In this document: positions 43,637-52,900 of the stretch, piece after piece
Layout of the letters: each line of letters starts with the position of its first letter
Numbering within the stretch: the stretch's first letter is position 1
Origin: Paenibacillus tengchongensis
GTDB taxonomy: Bacteria; Bacillota; Bacilli; Paenibacillales; Paenibacillaceae
Direction of reading: 5' to 3'
Assembly (NCBI RefSeq): GCF_008973665.1
Contig: NZ_WACP01000001.1
Location: 310,001-374,000, forward strand
DNA length: 64,000 nt
The notes under the pieces: generated by a model
What the model was told of the DNA's origin: nothing
Seen by the model: only the letters and a program-made list of their open reading frames with translations
The model's database searches: none
Made by a program: the position numbers and the translations under genes

Positions 43637-45229
43637 CTCAAACCCCTGCCTTTCCTCGTACTTATTGACAAGTGCGCAAGTGATACTCAGTGTCTTCTCC
43701 CACTCCCAGGGCTCCATGCCAACCGGATTGGAGGCTCGCTGAATTGCACTTCGAACAATGTCTTGCGGTAAATTCCTGTTCGTTTCCACTATACAGGGCA
43801 AAATGCGCTCCATTAATCCCTTCACTACTTTGTCGCTCGCACGGGGACCGTAAGCCGCAAAGGCAATATCCCGCGTAGCAGGTGCTCCGGTAAATGTCTG
43901 CCATTCCCCCATTCCATTCTTGCGATAGCGATGCTGCCAGTAACAGGTGGTATGCCAAGCTTCCAGACGATTTAAATATTCTTCATGATTCAAATCGCGG
44001 TAGTAGGTAATGGACATCCGGCCCGGTGTAGCCGCATCCAAAATCATAATCGTTACATGTGCATGCTGCTGGCCATCGTACCGGTAGCCTCCGATTGCTT
44101 TTTTAATCTGCCTGGCATACGCCTTTTGGGTTGGGTCACCCATACCTGCCGGCCGTGGAATGCCCGCCGCGCTCTCCACAGCATAAATATCAAAATCATC
44201 ATCTTTTTCCGAATCTTCCAGAACGGGATCTACCCCGGTCTCTTCATATAAATCAAGCGTGTCCTGATGCGGCTCAGGCATGTCCAAGCTCTGGTTACCC
44301 CATACCAGGAATACCTTGCCGTCAATGGTAATACCTTGCCGCTCAATGAGCCATTTAAGCGCGTTATGTCCTTTCTGCGATGCCATGTAGCTAACCGAAG
44401 CCGCTTCCCGGCTGGTACGAAAACGCCCTCGATACGTAAAGCCCGCAGAGTCGTTGGCCGAAATTAACTTTGATTTATCGCCGGAATGCCGAATACGTGA
44501 TGTATGCTTTTCCGCAATGGGCAGGACTTCTCCGGTAACGTAGCAAATATCCTTATCGCTCAAGCAGCTCTCCTGAAATTGAATAAAAGATTGCTGAACA
44601 CTGGAATCGCGCCATAACCGATGCTCTTCATCCCCTGGAATGTTCACGGCAAAGCGGATGAAGGCGCTGCTCTGATCGCCAGCCAACACGCTGAAAATCA
44701 TTGGTTTTTCTACTGTTTGATCCCCTGAAGGAGATTCCCACTTCTTCAAGAGCTTGCCGCTGTTATCTGTATGTAACACCTTGCGAGCAACAAGATCAGC
44801 AATCAGCGTTCCTCTGCTCACATATTCGTACACAACCCGCACCTTCGGGTGACCGTATGGCGAATCACACCAGGTTTGAAGCTGATTCAAATAGTCTTGA
44901 TAAGGTGTTCCTTTCACTTCTCCGCAGTATTGAACATAGTCACCGGCAACATAAAGCAATTTGTCAAAAAGCGGATAAGGAACGGGAGCACTGGTCCTGC
45001 TTGCTGCCGCCTCGGTACAAGGAATGATCGTACTGCCTTCCACCTTGTCCCTGACATAGGCTGCGATAAAGTTTCCTTCCTCATCCAGGTGCACTTCAAT
45101 ATGCGCGGTTTGCGTTGTATGAGATACTGGGATTAGAGCATACTCCCGGCCATTTGCTTTACGTTCAAACTGCCCGACTAATTCGAGATGGTCATTGTAG
45201 GTTTGTGTTAGATTGGCCAGCCAGCTCAT
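43211..45229 (-). CDS. cas8c: Cascade large subunit Cas8c (Csd1, type I-C)
   Basis: 672 residues; start overlaps cas5c as ATGA. N-terminal [41 protein letters not shown], and later NSGLLKK-type and [12 protein letters not shown] segments match Csd1. It recognises the PAM and recruits Cas3. The last 140 codons probably also give the small subunit Cas11c by internal initiation. Confidence 0.95.
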   Translation of the reverse strand: MSWLANLTQTYNDHLELVGQFERKANGREYALIPVSHTTQTAHIEVHLDEEGNFIAAYVRDKVEGSTIIPCTEAAASRTSAPVPYPLFDKLLYVAGDYVQYCGEVKGTPYQDYLNQLQTWCDSPYGHPKVRVVYEYVSRGTLIADLVARKVLHTDNSGKLLKKWESPSGDQTVEKPMIFSVLAGDQSSAFIRFAVNIPGDEEHRLWRDSSVQQSFIQFQESCLSDKDICYVTGEVLPIAEKHTSRIRHSGDKSKLISANDSAGFTYRGRFRTSREAASVSYMASQKGHNALKWLIERQGITIDGKVFLVWGNQSLDMPEPHQDTLDLYEETGVDPVLEDSEKDDDFDIYAVESAAGIPRPAGMGDPTQKAYARQIKKAIGGYRYDGQQHAHVTIMILDAATPGRMSITYYRDLNHEEYLNRLEAWHTTCYWQHRYRKNGMGEWQTFTGAPATRDIAFAAYGPRASDKVVKGLMERILPCIVETNRNLPQDIVRSAIQRASNPVGMEPWEWEKTLSITCALVNKYEERQGFEVALNTETTDRSYLFGRMLAIADLLERNALGREEKRATNAIRYMNAFAQHPSRTWKVIASNLQPYQERMGIEANKYIKLLAEIGSMFKFEDFNDTPLTGLYLLGYYSQRNDWYTSKKDKNSGSTTDTGEESADQNEQIEGEI

Positions 45230-45948
45230 GACATTCCCTGCCCTTCGAACATCTCTGCATGTAATGAATCAACCATCTGCATGTTATCACTACTGAATAC
45301 CTTCGGCGTTCCCTCTCCAGCTTTGCGAATCAATGTACACTCATCTGGGGAATCGAAAGAAATGACCCCCTGCTTCATAGTCGCTCTCCACAATCTTATC
45401 TCCCGTTCATTCCGTCCGGTCTCATCCGGATAATTGATGCCGTGAAACATGGTACCGAAGTGAAGCTCTGGAAGCTGATCATATGCCCCCGCATCTTCAC
45501 CGAATTGACAGGGTTCAACATACGCCTGACATTCCCGGGTTCCCAGGAATATATCTCTGCGCCCTCCGGCATCGACGGCACGCTTAGCAATATTGTGATG
45601 CTTATGTTCGTTACGATCAGCAGCAAGGTCTTCGCGATACGGGTTAAAAATAAAATGCGCTTGTACCTGATAAGAAACATCCTTCAAGTAAGTGTAATAG
45701 GCAAGCGTATTTCCGCCCGCATACTCAATAGGGCGCATACCCTTGGATTCCGTCTGAATCGGATTCATAATCCTAACTTTATCAATAATCCAGATTAAGG
45801 TCGGCTTCCAATAAATTGATTCCACAATCCCCTTTAGAGCTTGGTACGTCGGCACTTGGTAGCTGAACTTCTCACCGCCAAGCTTGGTAAGTGGATCGGT
45901 GAACAGCGCGTATTGACCGGATACTTTAAATTCAATCTGATTCCGCAT
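45226..45948 (-). CDS. cas5c: Cas5c (Cas5d), crRNA-processing endoribonuclease
   Basis: 240 residues from ATG at 45948 (GAGGAGGAG upstream). I-C systems have no Cas6; Cas5c cuts pre-crRNA at the base of the repeat stem and leaves an 11-nt handle. Typical parts: [76 protein letters not shown]. First gene after the small ORF at 46036-46242. Confidence 0.95.
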   Translation of the reverse strand: MRNQIEFKVSGQYALFTDPLTKLGGEKFSYQVPTYQALKGIVESIYWKPTLIWIIDKVRIMNPIQTESKGMRPIEYAGGNTLAYYTYLKDVSYQVQAHFIFNPYREDLAADRNEHKHHNIAKRAVDAGGRRDIFLGTRECQAYVEPCQFGEDAGAYDQLPELHFGTMFHGINYPDETGRNEREIRLWRATMKQGVISFDSPDECTLIRKAGEGTPKVFSSDNMQMVDSLHAEMFEGQGMS

Positions 45949-45980
45949 GATGCTCCTCCTCTCTGGCAGAATGGAATGTA

Positions 45981-46011
45981 CACGGGGAGAGCATGGCATG
46001 CTGTCCCCGTG
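45981..46011 (-). promoter_or_regulatory. Strong hairpin between the small ORF and cas5c
   Basis: 14-base arms 45981-45994 and 45998-46011 (CACGGGGAGAGCAT / ATGCTGTCCCCGTG) with one mismatch and a 3-base loop. No T-run follows on the minus strand, so it is not a classical terminator. It may protect or process the mRNA, attenuate transcription, or set the ratio between the small ORF and the Cascade genes. Confidence 0.7.
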
Positions 46012-46035
46012 TGGATCTTGAAATTGTTAGAAGGC

Positions 46036-46242
46036 CTATCTCGGGGCTTTCCATTTAACCTTGATCATGAAGCTCCCCGATGAGCATTCAATTTGACTTG
46101 CCATCTCATGCACAGTGTCTTCAAGCCATGTACGATGCCCTGAGCTAGTTAATGCCCTTGTTGCTGGTTTCTCAACCCTGTCTTCGTTCATCCCTTCTTT
46201 ACCTCTCATAATCATCTTCCCTTTAATCATTACAGGTCTCAT
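46036..46242 (-). CDS. Small uncharacterised protein encoded inside the cas locus
   Basis: 68 residues from ATG at 46242, with GGGAGG eight bases upstream; ATG at 46248 overlaps the site. Sequence starts MRPVMIKGKMIMRGKEGMNE and ends FMIKVKWKAPR; no membrane segment, overall basic, no family recognised. AGA arginine codons occur near the start. It is between cas3 and cas5c on the cas strand. Its candidate promoter (46297-46325) coincides with a site matched by a crRNA-like RNA encoded just beyond it. It could be a CreT-like toxin or simply the first gene of the Cascade operon. Confidence 0.65.
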   Translation of the reverse strand: MRPVMIKGKMIMRGKEGMNEDRVEKPATRALTSSGHRTWLEDTVHEMASQIECSSGSFMIKVKWKAPR

Positions 46243-46296
46243 TCTCATCACCTCCCTTAGCATTACTATGCATAAGGAAATAACGTTTAGAATGGA

Positions 46297-46325
46297 TTCA
46301 TATGCTTAAATGAAGGAAAATTCAA
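46297..46325 (-). promoter_or_regulatory. Candidate promoter of the small ORF and cas5c-cas2 genes
   Basis: Minus strand TTGAAT (46325-46320), 17-base spacer, TATGAA (46302-46297). Each hexamer matches consensus at four of six positions. It would start transcription near 46290, about 48 bases before the small ORF. The complement of its -10 contains the TTC PAM of the matched target. Confidence 0.5.
46300..46313 (+). other. Target site (protospacer-like) of the crRNA-like RNA
   Basis: ATATGCTTAAATGA directly follows TTC at 46297-46299, the I-C PAM. It equals the first 14 guide positions (46433-46446, ATATGATTAAATGA) except at position 6. Identity largely ends after position 14, so full interference (which needs long pairing) is not expected; binding and repression would be. 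Confidence 0.8.
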
Positions 46326-46401
46326 AAATAATAGTACAATTTAGTCATCCAAGTTTTTGATTGAGATTTTCTATACATTACCATTAACTTTTATGTTACA
46401 C

Positions 46402-46480
46402 TCTCATTGTCGCTGAAAGCGTGGATTTAAAAATATGATTAAATGATAGGGGACTCGCCTTTGGCGAGTTTTCTCTTTTT
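46402..46480 (+). ncRNA. crRNA-like regulatory RNA (CreA/CreR-like) with pseudo-repeat
   Basis: A degenerate repeat at 46409-46432: GTCGC, short hairpin (stem CGCT/AGCG, loop GAA), then GCG and the handle TGGATTTAAAA. GTCGC and GCGTGGATT are identical to the sense of the array repeats; only the stem is shortened and the end of the handle changed. The guide starts at 46433 (ATATGATTAAATGA). A terminator at 46453-46480 ends the RNA, so no second repeat is needed. A possible -10 (TATGTT, 46392-46397) lies just upstream; no clear -35. The RNA is convergent with cas3 and divergent from the small ORF. Predicted, not shown to be transcribed. Confidence 0.75.
46453..46480 (+). terminator. Intrinsic terminator of the crRNA-like RNA
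   Basis: ACTCGCC (46453-46459) pairs with GGCGAGT (46463-46469), loop TTT, then TTTCTCTTTTT. The T-run is on the + strand only, although every cas gene is on the minus strand. This supports a separate + transcript. Confidence 0.85.
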
Positions 46481-48937
46481 CTAAGAGATCAAGCTCTCCC
46501 ACTCCCCGTTGCCCTCCAACTGAACGCCGAACTCATCCGAATACGCTGTGTCCCGCAAAGCAAGGGCTTGTCCATTTAATAACTGGATAAACTCATCATT
46601 CTTATCAAGCACCTTCAGTTCATGTTCGTAGAGGTTTACCGTATACTGTTGTGCAGCCCTAAGCAGCTCCCCTAACTGACCTGTTCCCAGTTCACCGTTT
46701 AATTCGGCGATAATCCGGCGTCCTTCTTCGTTATAAGGGACTAGAACAGCTTTAGCCTTCGTTGAGATCGCTTCGAAATATCGTTCAGCAGTAGCAATTG
46801 CAGATCGGTTAACCAGTTGACTGTCCGATTGCGATCTGTTGTATGCTCCTACATTGAACTGATTGTAATTGAGCAGATCAAACAAGTTTTGCTCCAATTC
46901 GCTTATCGGATACAGCAGCTTATCTCCCAATTCTTGAAAATACCTTTTAAAATAACAGGTCATTGCCTTAACCGACAGCAGCTCTCCTCCATACGCATCC
47001 GGATTCTTTCGAAATTGGTACAGTAACCAATCGGTTGTCTCAGATCCCAGCCTAATCTCTGGCAAATGAGTAAGCACTTCATCCGCCGATCTGATAATAT
47101 ACACCTTGCGCATCGGGGCTTCCCTGTTCCGGTTGCATCTGCCGGCTGCCTGAGCAATTGAATCAAGCCCTGCTAAGGAGCGAATTACGCATTCAAAGCT
47201 AATGTCTACTCCGGCCTCAATTAATTGTGTGCTGATACAGATCACACGTTCTTTTTCGCTCCTCAATGCTTTTATTACTCCGTTATCTCCAGACAACACT
47301 TCTTTTCTGTGAGCTGCGCACATATTTGTACTAAGATGCACCAACCGCACTCCTTGCTCCTGAACCCAAGCTGAGCTTTGTAGTTGACGGAATAATTTGC
47401 GCACCGCCGTCTTCGTATTCAAGATGACAAGTGTGCTGTTGACCTCCTTCATCTGATCTTCTATCAATAAGGACAATTCATCCGCTTTCCATCCAGCAGG
47501 GGCTTGGTCCGTCATATCAATCAATTCTACCCGCTTAAATGCCTGGCTGACTTCGTCAAGTTGCTCAACCATCTCGCCCTGTGTGGTTAAACGAAGCTTG
47601 TTCTTCACTTGATCCAATGCCGGTTGAGTGGCTGTACATAACAGCAACGTGGAATTTGCCAGCACATGAAGAAAATTAAGCGCTTCGTTAAATAACGAAA
47701 TGCAATTCACAGGTACTGACTGGGCTTCGTCAAAAATAATGACCGCGTTGGACAATTGATGCAGTCTTCTGACATTGCGGGTTCCTTTGGCAAAGAACGT
47801 ATTCAGAAACTGTACCATTGTCGTAAATATCACTGGTCGGTCCCAGTTATCGCGAGCCAGCTTCAGCTTTTTACGGCGGGTATCATAACGTTCGCCCTCA
47901 TTACCGTCTTGCCGTTCATCATCTGCATTGTCTACCACGTTGGAATGATGTTCGAGAATCATATCGTCATCATCAAAAATGGCTCGAATTTGGGCTGCGT
48001 TCTGTTCGATAATTGTCGTATAAGGTACAACGTAAATAATGCGTTGCTTATTCCACTGGAGAGCATGTCTTAACGCATACCGCATGCTGGCCAAAGTCTT
48101 GCCGCCGCCTGTAGGAATAGAGAGGGTATAAATTCCCGATCCGCGAAAGGCAAACGCTTCACATTGCTCTGACATCGCCCGGCGTAAAGCAGGAATCGGG
48201 TTATCAGGGTCGGCACTGGCATTCAGTAGGTCTAAATGCTGAATCAGTTTATCGTAGCTTTTTTGAAAAAAAGGTCTGTAATCCGGTACTTCTCTCGGTT
48301 GTTCCTGTTCTTCAAACTCACGGGTGTTGCTGCGGTCAGCATCAATCAGACAACTAAATATGTATTTGACCATCAAGGAGGCTGCAATGGGGGGTAAAGT
48401 ATGTTGTTTAGCTTTTTGAAAATAACTTTTGAACTCAGTAACCGCGCAGTTAAAGAGCCGATCTATTTCTTCCTCAGCGAAATCAAGAAAGAACTGTTGT
48501 TTCGCTTGCTCATATCCAGGTAGGTCTGGATATAATACACGCTTTAGATAGGGGGATTCACCTTCGGGTGGAATATAATCCCGTAGCCCTTGGTGATGCG
48601 AAATAATACAATTGGCAAGCCATTCGGCTGTGAGCTTGGCAGCTTGTCTAGCTTGAGGGGTATGATAACGGCTATGCAACCACTTTCCACCGGCAGTGGA
48701 ATGATCAACAGAGCCCTTTCGGGGCGGCTTATCTGGATTGGCTACTGCTTGTTCGATATAAGTATAAAATTCATCGGTGTATTTACCCATGTCATGCAGC
48801 AATCCAGCCAAAGCAGCCATATGCTCGACTCCAATTTTGGCACCTGCTTGACCACTGGCTTTACTCACACCACTAAGATGTTCGGATACGCCCTGAGTAG
48901 CACGATCACTTTGCCGAATATGCGCAATATAGGTCAT
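46481..48937 (-). CDS. cas3: Cas3 helicase-nuclease (type I-C)
   Basis: 818 residues; GAAGGAGCAGG upstream of ATG. HD nuclease: AALAGLLHDMGKYTDEFYTY, VDHSTAGGKWL, ISHHQGLRDYI. Helicase: SIPTGGGKTLASMRYALRHA (motif I), IIFDEAQSVP (DExD/H box), LSTNMCAAHRKEVL, STQLIEAGVDISFECVIRSL AGLDSIAQAAGRCNR (motifs V-VI). Degrades DNA bound by Cascade. Transcribed from the gap next to the relic array, 530 bases upstream of cas5c. Confidence 0.96.
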   Translation of the reverse strand: MTYIAHIRQSDRATQGVSEHLSGVSKASGQAGAKIGVEHMAALAGLLHDMGKYTDEFYTYIEQAVANPDKPPRKGSVDHSTAGGKWLHSRYHTPQARQAAKLTAEWLANCIISHHQGLRDYIPPEGESPYLKRVLYPDLPGYEQAKQQFFLDFAEEEIDRLFNCAVTEFKSYFQKAKQHTLPPIAASLMVKYIFSCLIDADRSNTREFEEQEQPREVPDYRPFFQKSYDKLIQHLDLLNASADPDNPIPALRRAMSEQCEAFAFRGSGIYTLSIPTGGGKTLASMRYALRHALQWNKQRIIYVVPYTTIIEQNAAQIRAIFDDDDMILEHHSNVVDNADDERQDGNEGERYDTRRKKLKLARDNWDRPVIFTTMVQFLNTFFAKGTRNVRRLHQLSNAVIIFDEAQSVPVNCISLFNEALNFLHVLANSTLLLCTATQPALDQVKNKLRLTTQGEMVEQLDEVSQAFKRVELIDMTDQAPAGWKADELSLLIEDQMKEVNSTLVILNTKTAVRKLFRQLQSSAWVQEQGVRLVHLSTNMCAAHRKEVLSGDNGVIKALRSEKERVICISTQLIEAGVDISFECVIRSLAGLDSIAQAAGRCNRNREAPMRKVYIIRSADEVLTHLPEIRLGSETTDWLLYQFRKNPDAYGGELLSVKAMTCYFKRYFQELGDKLLYPISELEQNLFDLLNYNQFNVGAYNRSQSDSQLVNRSAIATAERYFEAISTKAKAVLVPYNEEGRRIIAELNGELGTGQLGELLRAAQQYTVNLYEHELKVLDKNDEFIQLLNGQALALRDTAYSDEFGVQLEGNGEWESLIS

Positions 48938-49101
48938 AAGCTCCTGCTCCTTCCCTCAAATCAAGGAATAAACCCCTAATTAAACCCAGGAAATCCGACT
49001 TATATTTTACATTTCGACATAAGGATGTTTTTTCCTCCAGTGAGCCATATAATTTAAATTTATGTAAACCTCTTGGGGCGAAATCGTGAACGCTTCGAAA
49101 G

Positions 49102-49408
49102 ATCGCTTCAATTCAAGCACTCTGCATAGAATGCAATGCCAGCTGTGTTGATTGGGACAGAAGTAACTATGTAGATTTCAATCTACGCGATCTAGAAAAG
49201 TACGAGGGTACTCGATATACGACTCAGTCGCCCAGAGAATTTCAATTCCTGCACTCCGGGAGAGAGTGCAACTGTCTTACTTCAATATCGACCACGCCTT
49301 GAGCGTTATGTCATTACACGCGCTCCGTATGGAGTGAGACTAACTTCGCTCTGATGCTGGCGGGGAGGTGGGCCAAATTCAATCCACGCACTCCACACGG
49401 AGTGCGAC
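49102..49408 (-). CRISPR. Decayed CRISPR array (about five repeat relics)
   Basis: Repeat-like units at about 49105, 49172, 49239, 49306 and 49376, at the usual 67-70-base pitch, with growing damage toward low coordinates. The one at 49376-49408 is nearly intact (AAATTCAATCCACGCACTCC, then ACAC and GGAGTGCGAC) and of array 1 type. The others keep only parts, such as TTTCAATCTACGCGATC or CACTCCGGGAGAGAGTGC. It lies between cas3 and a decayed leader. Confidence 0.8.
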
Positions 49409-49489
49409 AGCAAACATCCCTGTTTGATCTATATTCCTTATTATTCCCGTAAAACTTTTCCCTAAGAATATCATAATGGATATAGACCG

Positions 49490-49600
49490 AATATTGACTT
49501 TTAAAAGATTTAGACATATCCGTGTGTTTTCGATGAAATTTGTCGTACGAATCATCCAGAAATTTCATAGGGGCTTGGCATTCGCACCTTAAGCTGCGAA
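49490..49600 (-). promoter_or_regulatory. Decayed CRISPR leader
   Basis: GGGGCTTGGCATTCGCACCT (49571-49590) and the preceding AAATTTCATA match the conserved leader block of arrays 1 and 2. The other arm of the inverted repeat (GTCGTACGAAT) is damaged. Its place next to the best-preserved relic repeat fits an ancestral third array. Confidence 0.75.
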
Positions 49601-49648
49601 ATTTTTACTGAGAGATGATGCCGTCCACAATGGATATGAAGGCATAAC

Positions 49649-49915
49649 CTATTCCTTCTTCCCATCCGCCTCCGCACGCATTTCCCGCTCCAATTCCGCC
49701 TCAATTTCCTCGTTGCTCACCGGCCGCTCTCCTTCCAAAATTCCGAGATGCTTCTTAATTGCCTGAAGATCGGCTTCAATTGTCTTCGTGCGGAAATAAA
49801 TACTCAGGAGCAGGCCTAGTGCAATAATCCCCTTCAATCCTACGCCATATGCGCCCAGATATAAAGAAGCCCCTAATACCAATAAGACGATAAGCACTTT
49901 TCCCCATTTAACCAT
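49649..49915 (-). CDS. Small membrane protein between relic leader and array 2
   Basis: 88 residues; AGAAAGGATATG site before ATG. Two hydrophobic helices (VLIVLLVLGASLYLGAYGVG, GIIALGLLLSIYF) and an acidic, helical C-terminus (EADLQAIKKHLGI ... EEIEAELEREMRAEADGKKE). Not recognised. Not an obvious cas accessory; it may be a passenger gene. Confidence 0.65.
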   Translation of the reverse strand: MVKWGKVLIVLLVLGASLYLGAYGVGLKGIIALGLLLSIYFRTKTIEADLQAIKKHLGILEGERPVSNEEIEAELEREMRAEADGKKE

Positions 49916-49957
49916 GTATGCATATCCTTTCTCTCAAGAGATTTCTGTAGTGGACAT

Positions 49958-52900
49958 TTTTTAATCCACGCACTCCGTGTGGAGTGTGACGATAAATGAT
50001 ATCTAGCAGGGGAAGCGTTGGGAAATTTCAATCCACGCACTCCATACGGGGGGCTACTTGTGGCCGGCCTGACCAACAGCAAGACGTACTATTTCAATCC
50101 ACGCACCCCATACAGGGTGCGACAATAATCGGGTGCTGAATAAACATGACCAGTTATATTTCAATCCACGCACCCCATACAGGGTGCGACCTCGTTCAAC
50201 ATTTTAACCTTAAACGGGTACGTTATTTCAATCCACGCACCCCATACAGGGTGCGACCAGATTAACGGGATAATACCGCGTCTGCAGGCGGAATTTCAAT
50301 CCACGCACCCCATACAGGGTGCGACGAGCGCCGGCAAGCGCGATCATATGGACGACGAAATTTCAATCCACGCACCCCATACAGGGTGCGACCGTTTCAC
50401 AATCTGAGATATGGACGGTCCATTCAATTTCAATCCACGCACCCCATACAGGGTGCGACAGCAATGGGACATTATCGACAGTATGATTGATGATTTCAAT
50501 CCACGCACCCCATACAGGGTGCGACGTACGGCGGCCGCAAGAGCAGATTGACAGGGCCATAATTTCAATCCACGCACCCCATACAGGGTGCGACCGCAGT
50601 ATTAGTTTTACTGCAAATCTTCAATATTATTTCAATCCGCGCACCCCATACAGGGTGCGACGGCCGTAACGATCATGGGAGTAATCCTCGCGTGATTTCA
50701 ATCCACGCACCCCATACAGGGTGCGACTCGCAAGGTCAATGCTGTAGAGATCGGTAGCCGATTTCAATCCACGCACCCCATACAGGGTGCGACGGCTACG
50801 GCAAAATCCCTTGCCGAGCATCCAAAAGATTTCAATCCACGCACCCCATACAGGGTGCGACAAAGGCATTGGAAGAAAGCGTCCGGCGCCACGAAATTTC
50901 AATCCACGCACCCCATACAGGGTGCGACACATTACTCGTTTCGTTTACTAAAGGATGGCAAAATTTCAATCCACGCACCCCATACAGGGTGCGACGAGAT
51001 ACTCGACCAATTCATCCAGGTTAAATGTCCATTTCAATCCACGCACCCCATACAGGGTGCGACTGGCCACTTTTATTGATGCCCAGCGTGCGGAGTTGAT
51101 TTCAATCCACGCACCCCATACAGGGTGCGACGCCAAGATGTTCCACATCCGCATACCCTTCGTAAACATTTCAATCCACGCACCCCATACAGGGTGCGAC
51201 GTAATATCAAACGGACCAGATACAACGCTGCTATAATTTCAATCCACGCACCCCATACAGGGTGCGACACAGCCACAACTCTGTAAATATCCCACGGCAA
51301 AATTTCAATCCACGCACCCCATACAGGGTGCGACGTTGGTGCTTGCTGCACTCTTGGTGACTTGATTCAATTTCAATCCACGCACCCCATACAGGGTGCG
51401 ACCTCGTTCAACATTTTAACCTTAAACGGGTACGTTATTTCAATCCACGCACCCCATACAGGGTGCGACCCAAACGGTTACATTTTGTTTGAAGTATGCA
51501 GCCTTATTTCAATCCACGCACCCCATACAGGGTGCGACTCAATACTGTGGTCCAAGGCTAATGCGTAGAGTACATTTCAATCCACGCACCCCATACAGGG
51601 TGCGACAAAAATACATCAACAGACAATTTTATTTACGTGATTTCAATCCACGCACCCCATACAGGGTGCGACGATAATAAACCTGTTACTCTTTATTGGG
51701 TTTTTATTTCAATCCACGCACCCCATACAGGGTGCGACAACAACAATTCACTTGCTCAGTCGCTGCTCGGTTTATTTCAATCCACGCACCCCATACAGGG
51801 TGCGACCTAAATACGATTTTAAGATTTGGCTTTGTTGTCGATTTCAATCCACGCACCCCATACAGGGTGCGACCAAACGGATACACGTTACCAAAGACAA
51901 CAATCTCATTTCAATCCACGCACCCCATACAGGGTGCGACAATGATTAGTTCGGATACCTTCGGTTCAGGTTTATTTCAATCCACGCACCCCATACAGGG
52001 TGCGACTGATCAAGCTGGAGAGTACAATCTCAAGAGCGAAAATTTCAATCCACGCACCCCATACAGGGTGCGACGTTTTCAGTCCACCCGTACTACCTAA
52101 AGATTGCGGATTTCAATCCACGCACCCCATACAGGGTGCGACTTCAAAGATGATGAAAAGTGGATTGCTGTCGCTATTTCAATCCACGCACCCATACAGG
52201 GTGCGACGCTGCGCCGGCTGGTATTTTGATAACAAAAGGTATTTCAATCCACGCACCCCATACAGGGTGCGATCGCGGATATCAATGATGGTTTCTCCCG
52301 CCTGGATATTTCAATCCACGCACCCCATACAGGGTGCGACCAAGACCTTGTAAAGCGGGCGGCAAGCGTAGCGCGATTTCAATCCACGCACCCCATACAG
52401 GGTGCGACCACACCAAGCGCAAGGCGGTTTACCGGCTGGTGATTTCAATCCACGCACCCCATACAGGGTGCGACTTTGCCTTTGATTAAAACAAGCGTCG
52501 CCAAAATATTTCAATCCACGCACCCCATACAGGGTGCGACGTTCGCACCAGGCGGCAGGTAGCCTTTGCTTTTAGAATTTCAATCCACGCACCCCATACA
52601 GGGTGCGACGGAGTATGGCGGCGATGGCGCAGGGTCCACTTGGATTTCAATCCACGCACCCCATACAGGGTGCGACTCCGCGAGAACTTCGAAAGCATGT
52701 CAAGTGGTCTATTTCAATCCACGCACCCCATACAGGGTGCGACAAAATGTTCTATGTCAAAATTAAACCTATTAGGGGATTTCAATCCATGCACCCCATA
52801 CAGGGTGCGACGCCGCAGCACGTAAATACATCGAGGTCCCGAACGATTTCAATCCACGCACCCCATACAGGGTGCGACTGATTGTGAAAGATCGGATTAA

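Noticed and set aside
48938-49100. Second target of the crRNA-like guide in the cas3 upstream region
   Set aside because: I scanned for TTC followed by ATATG-N-TTAAATGA on both strands and found no comparable match; only weak AT-rich similarity.
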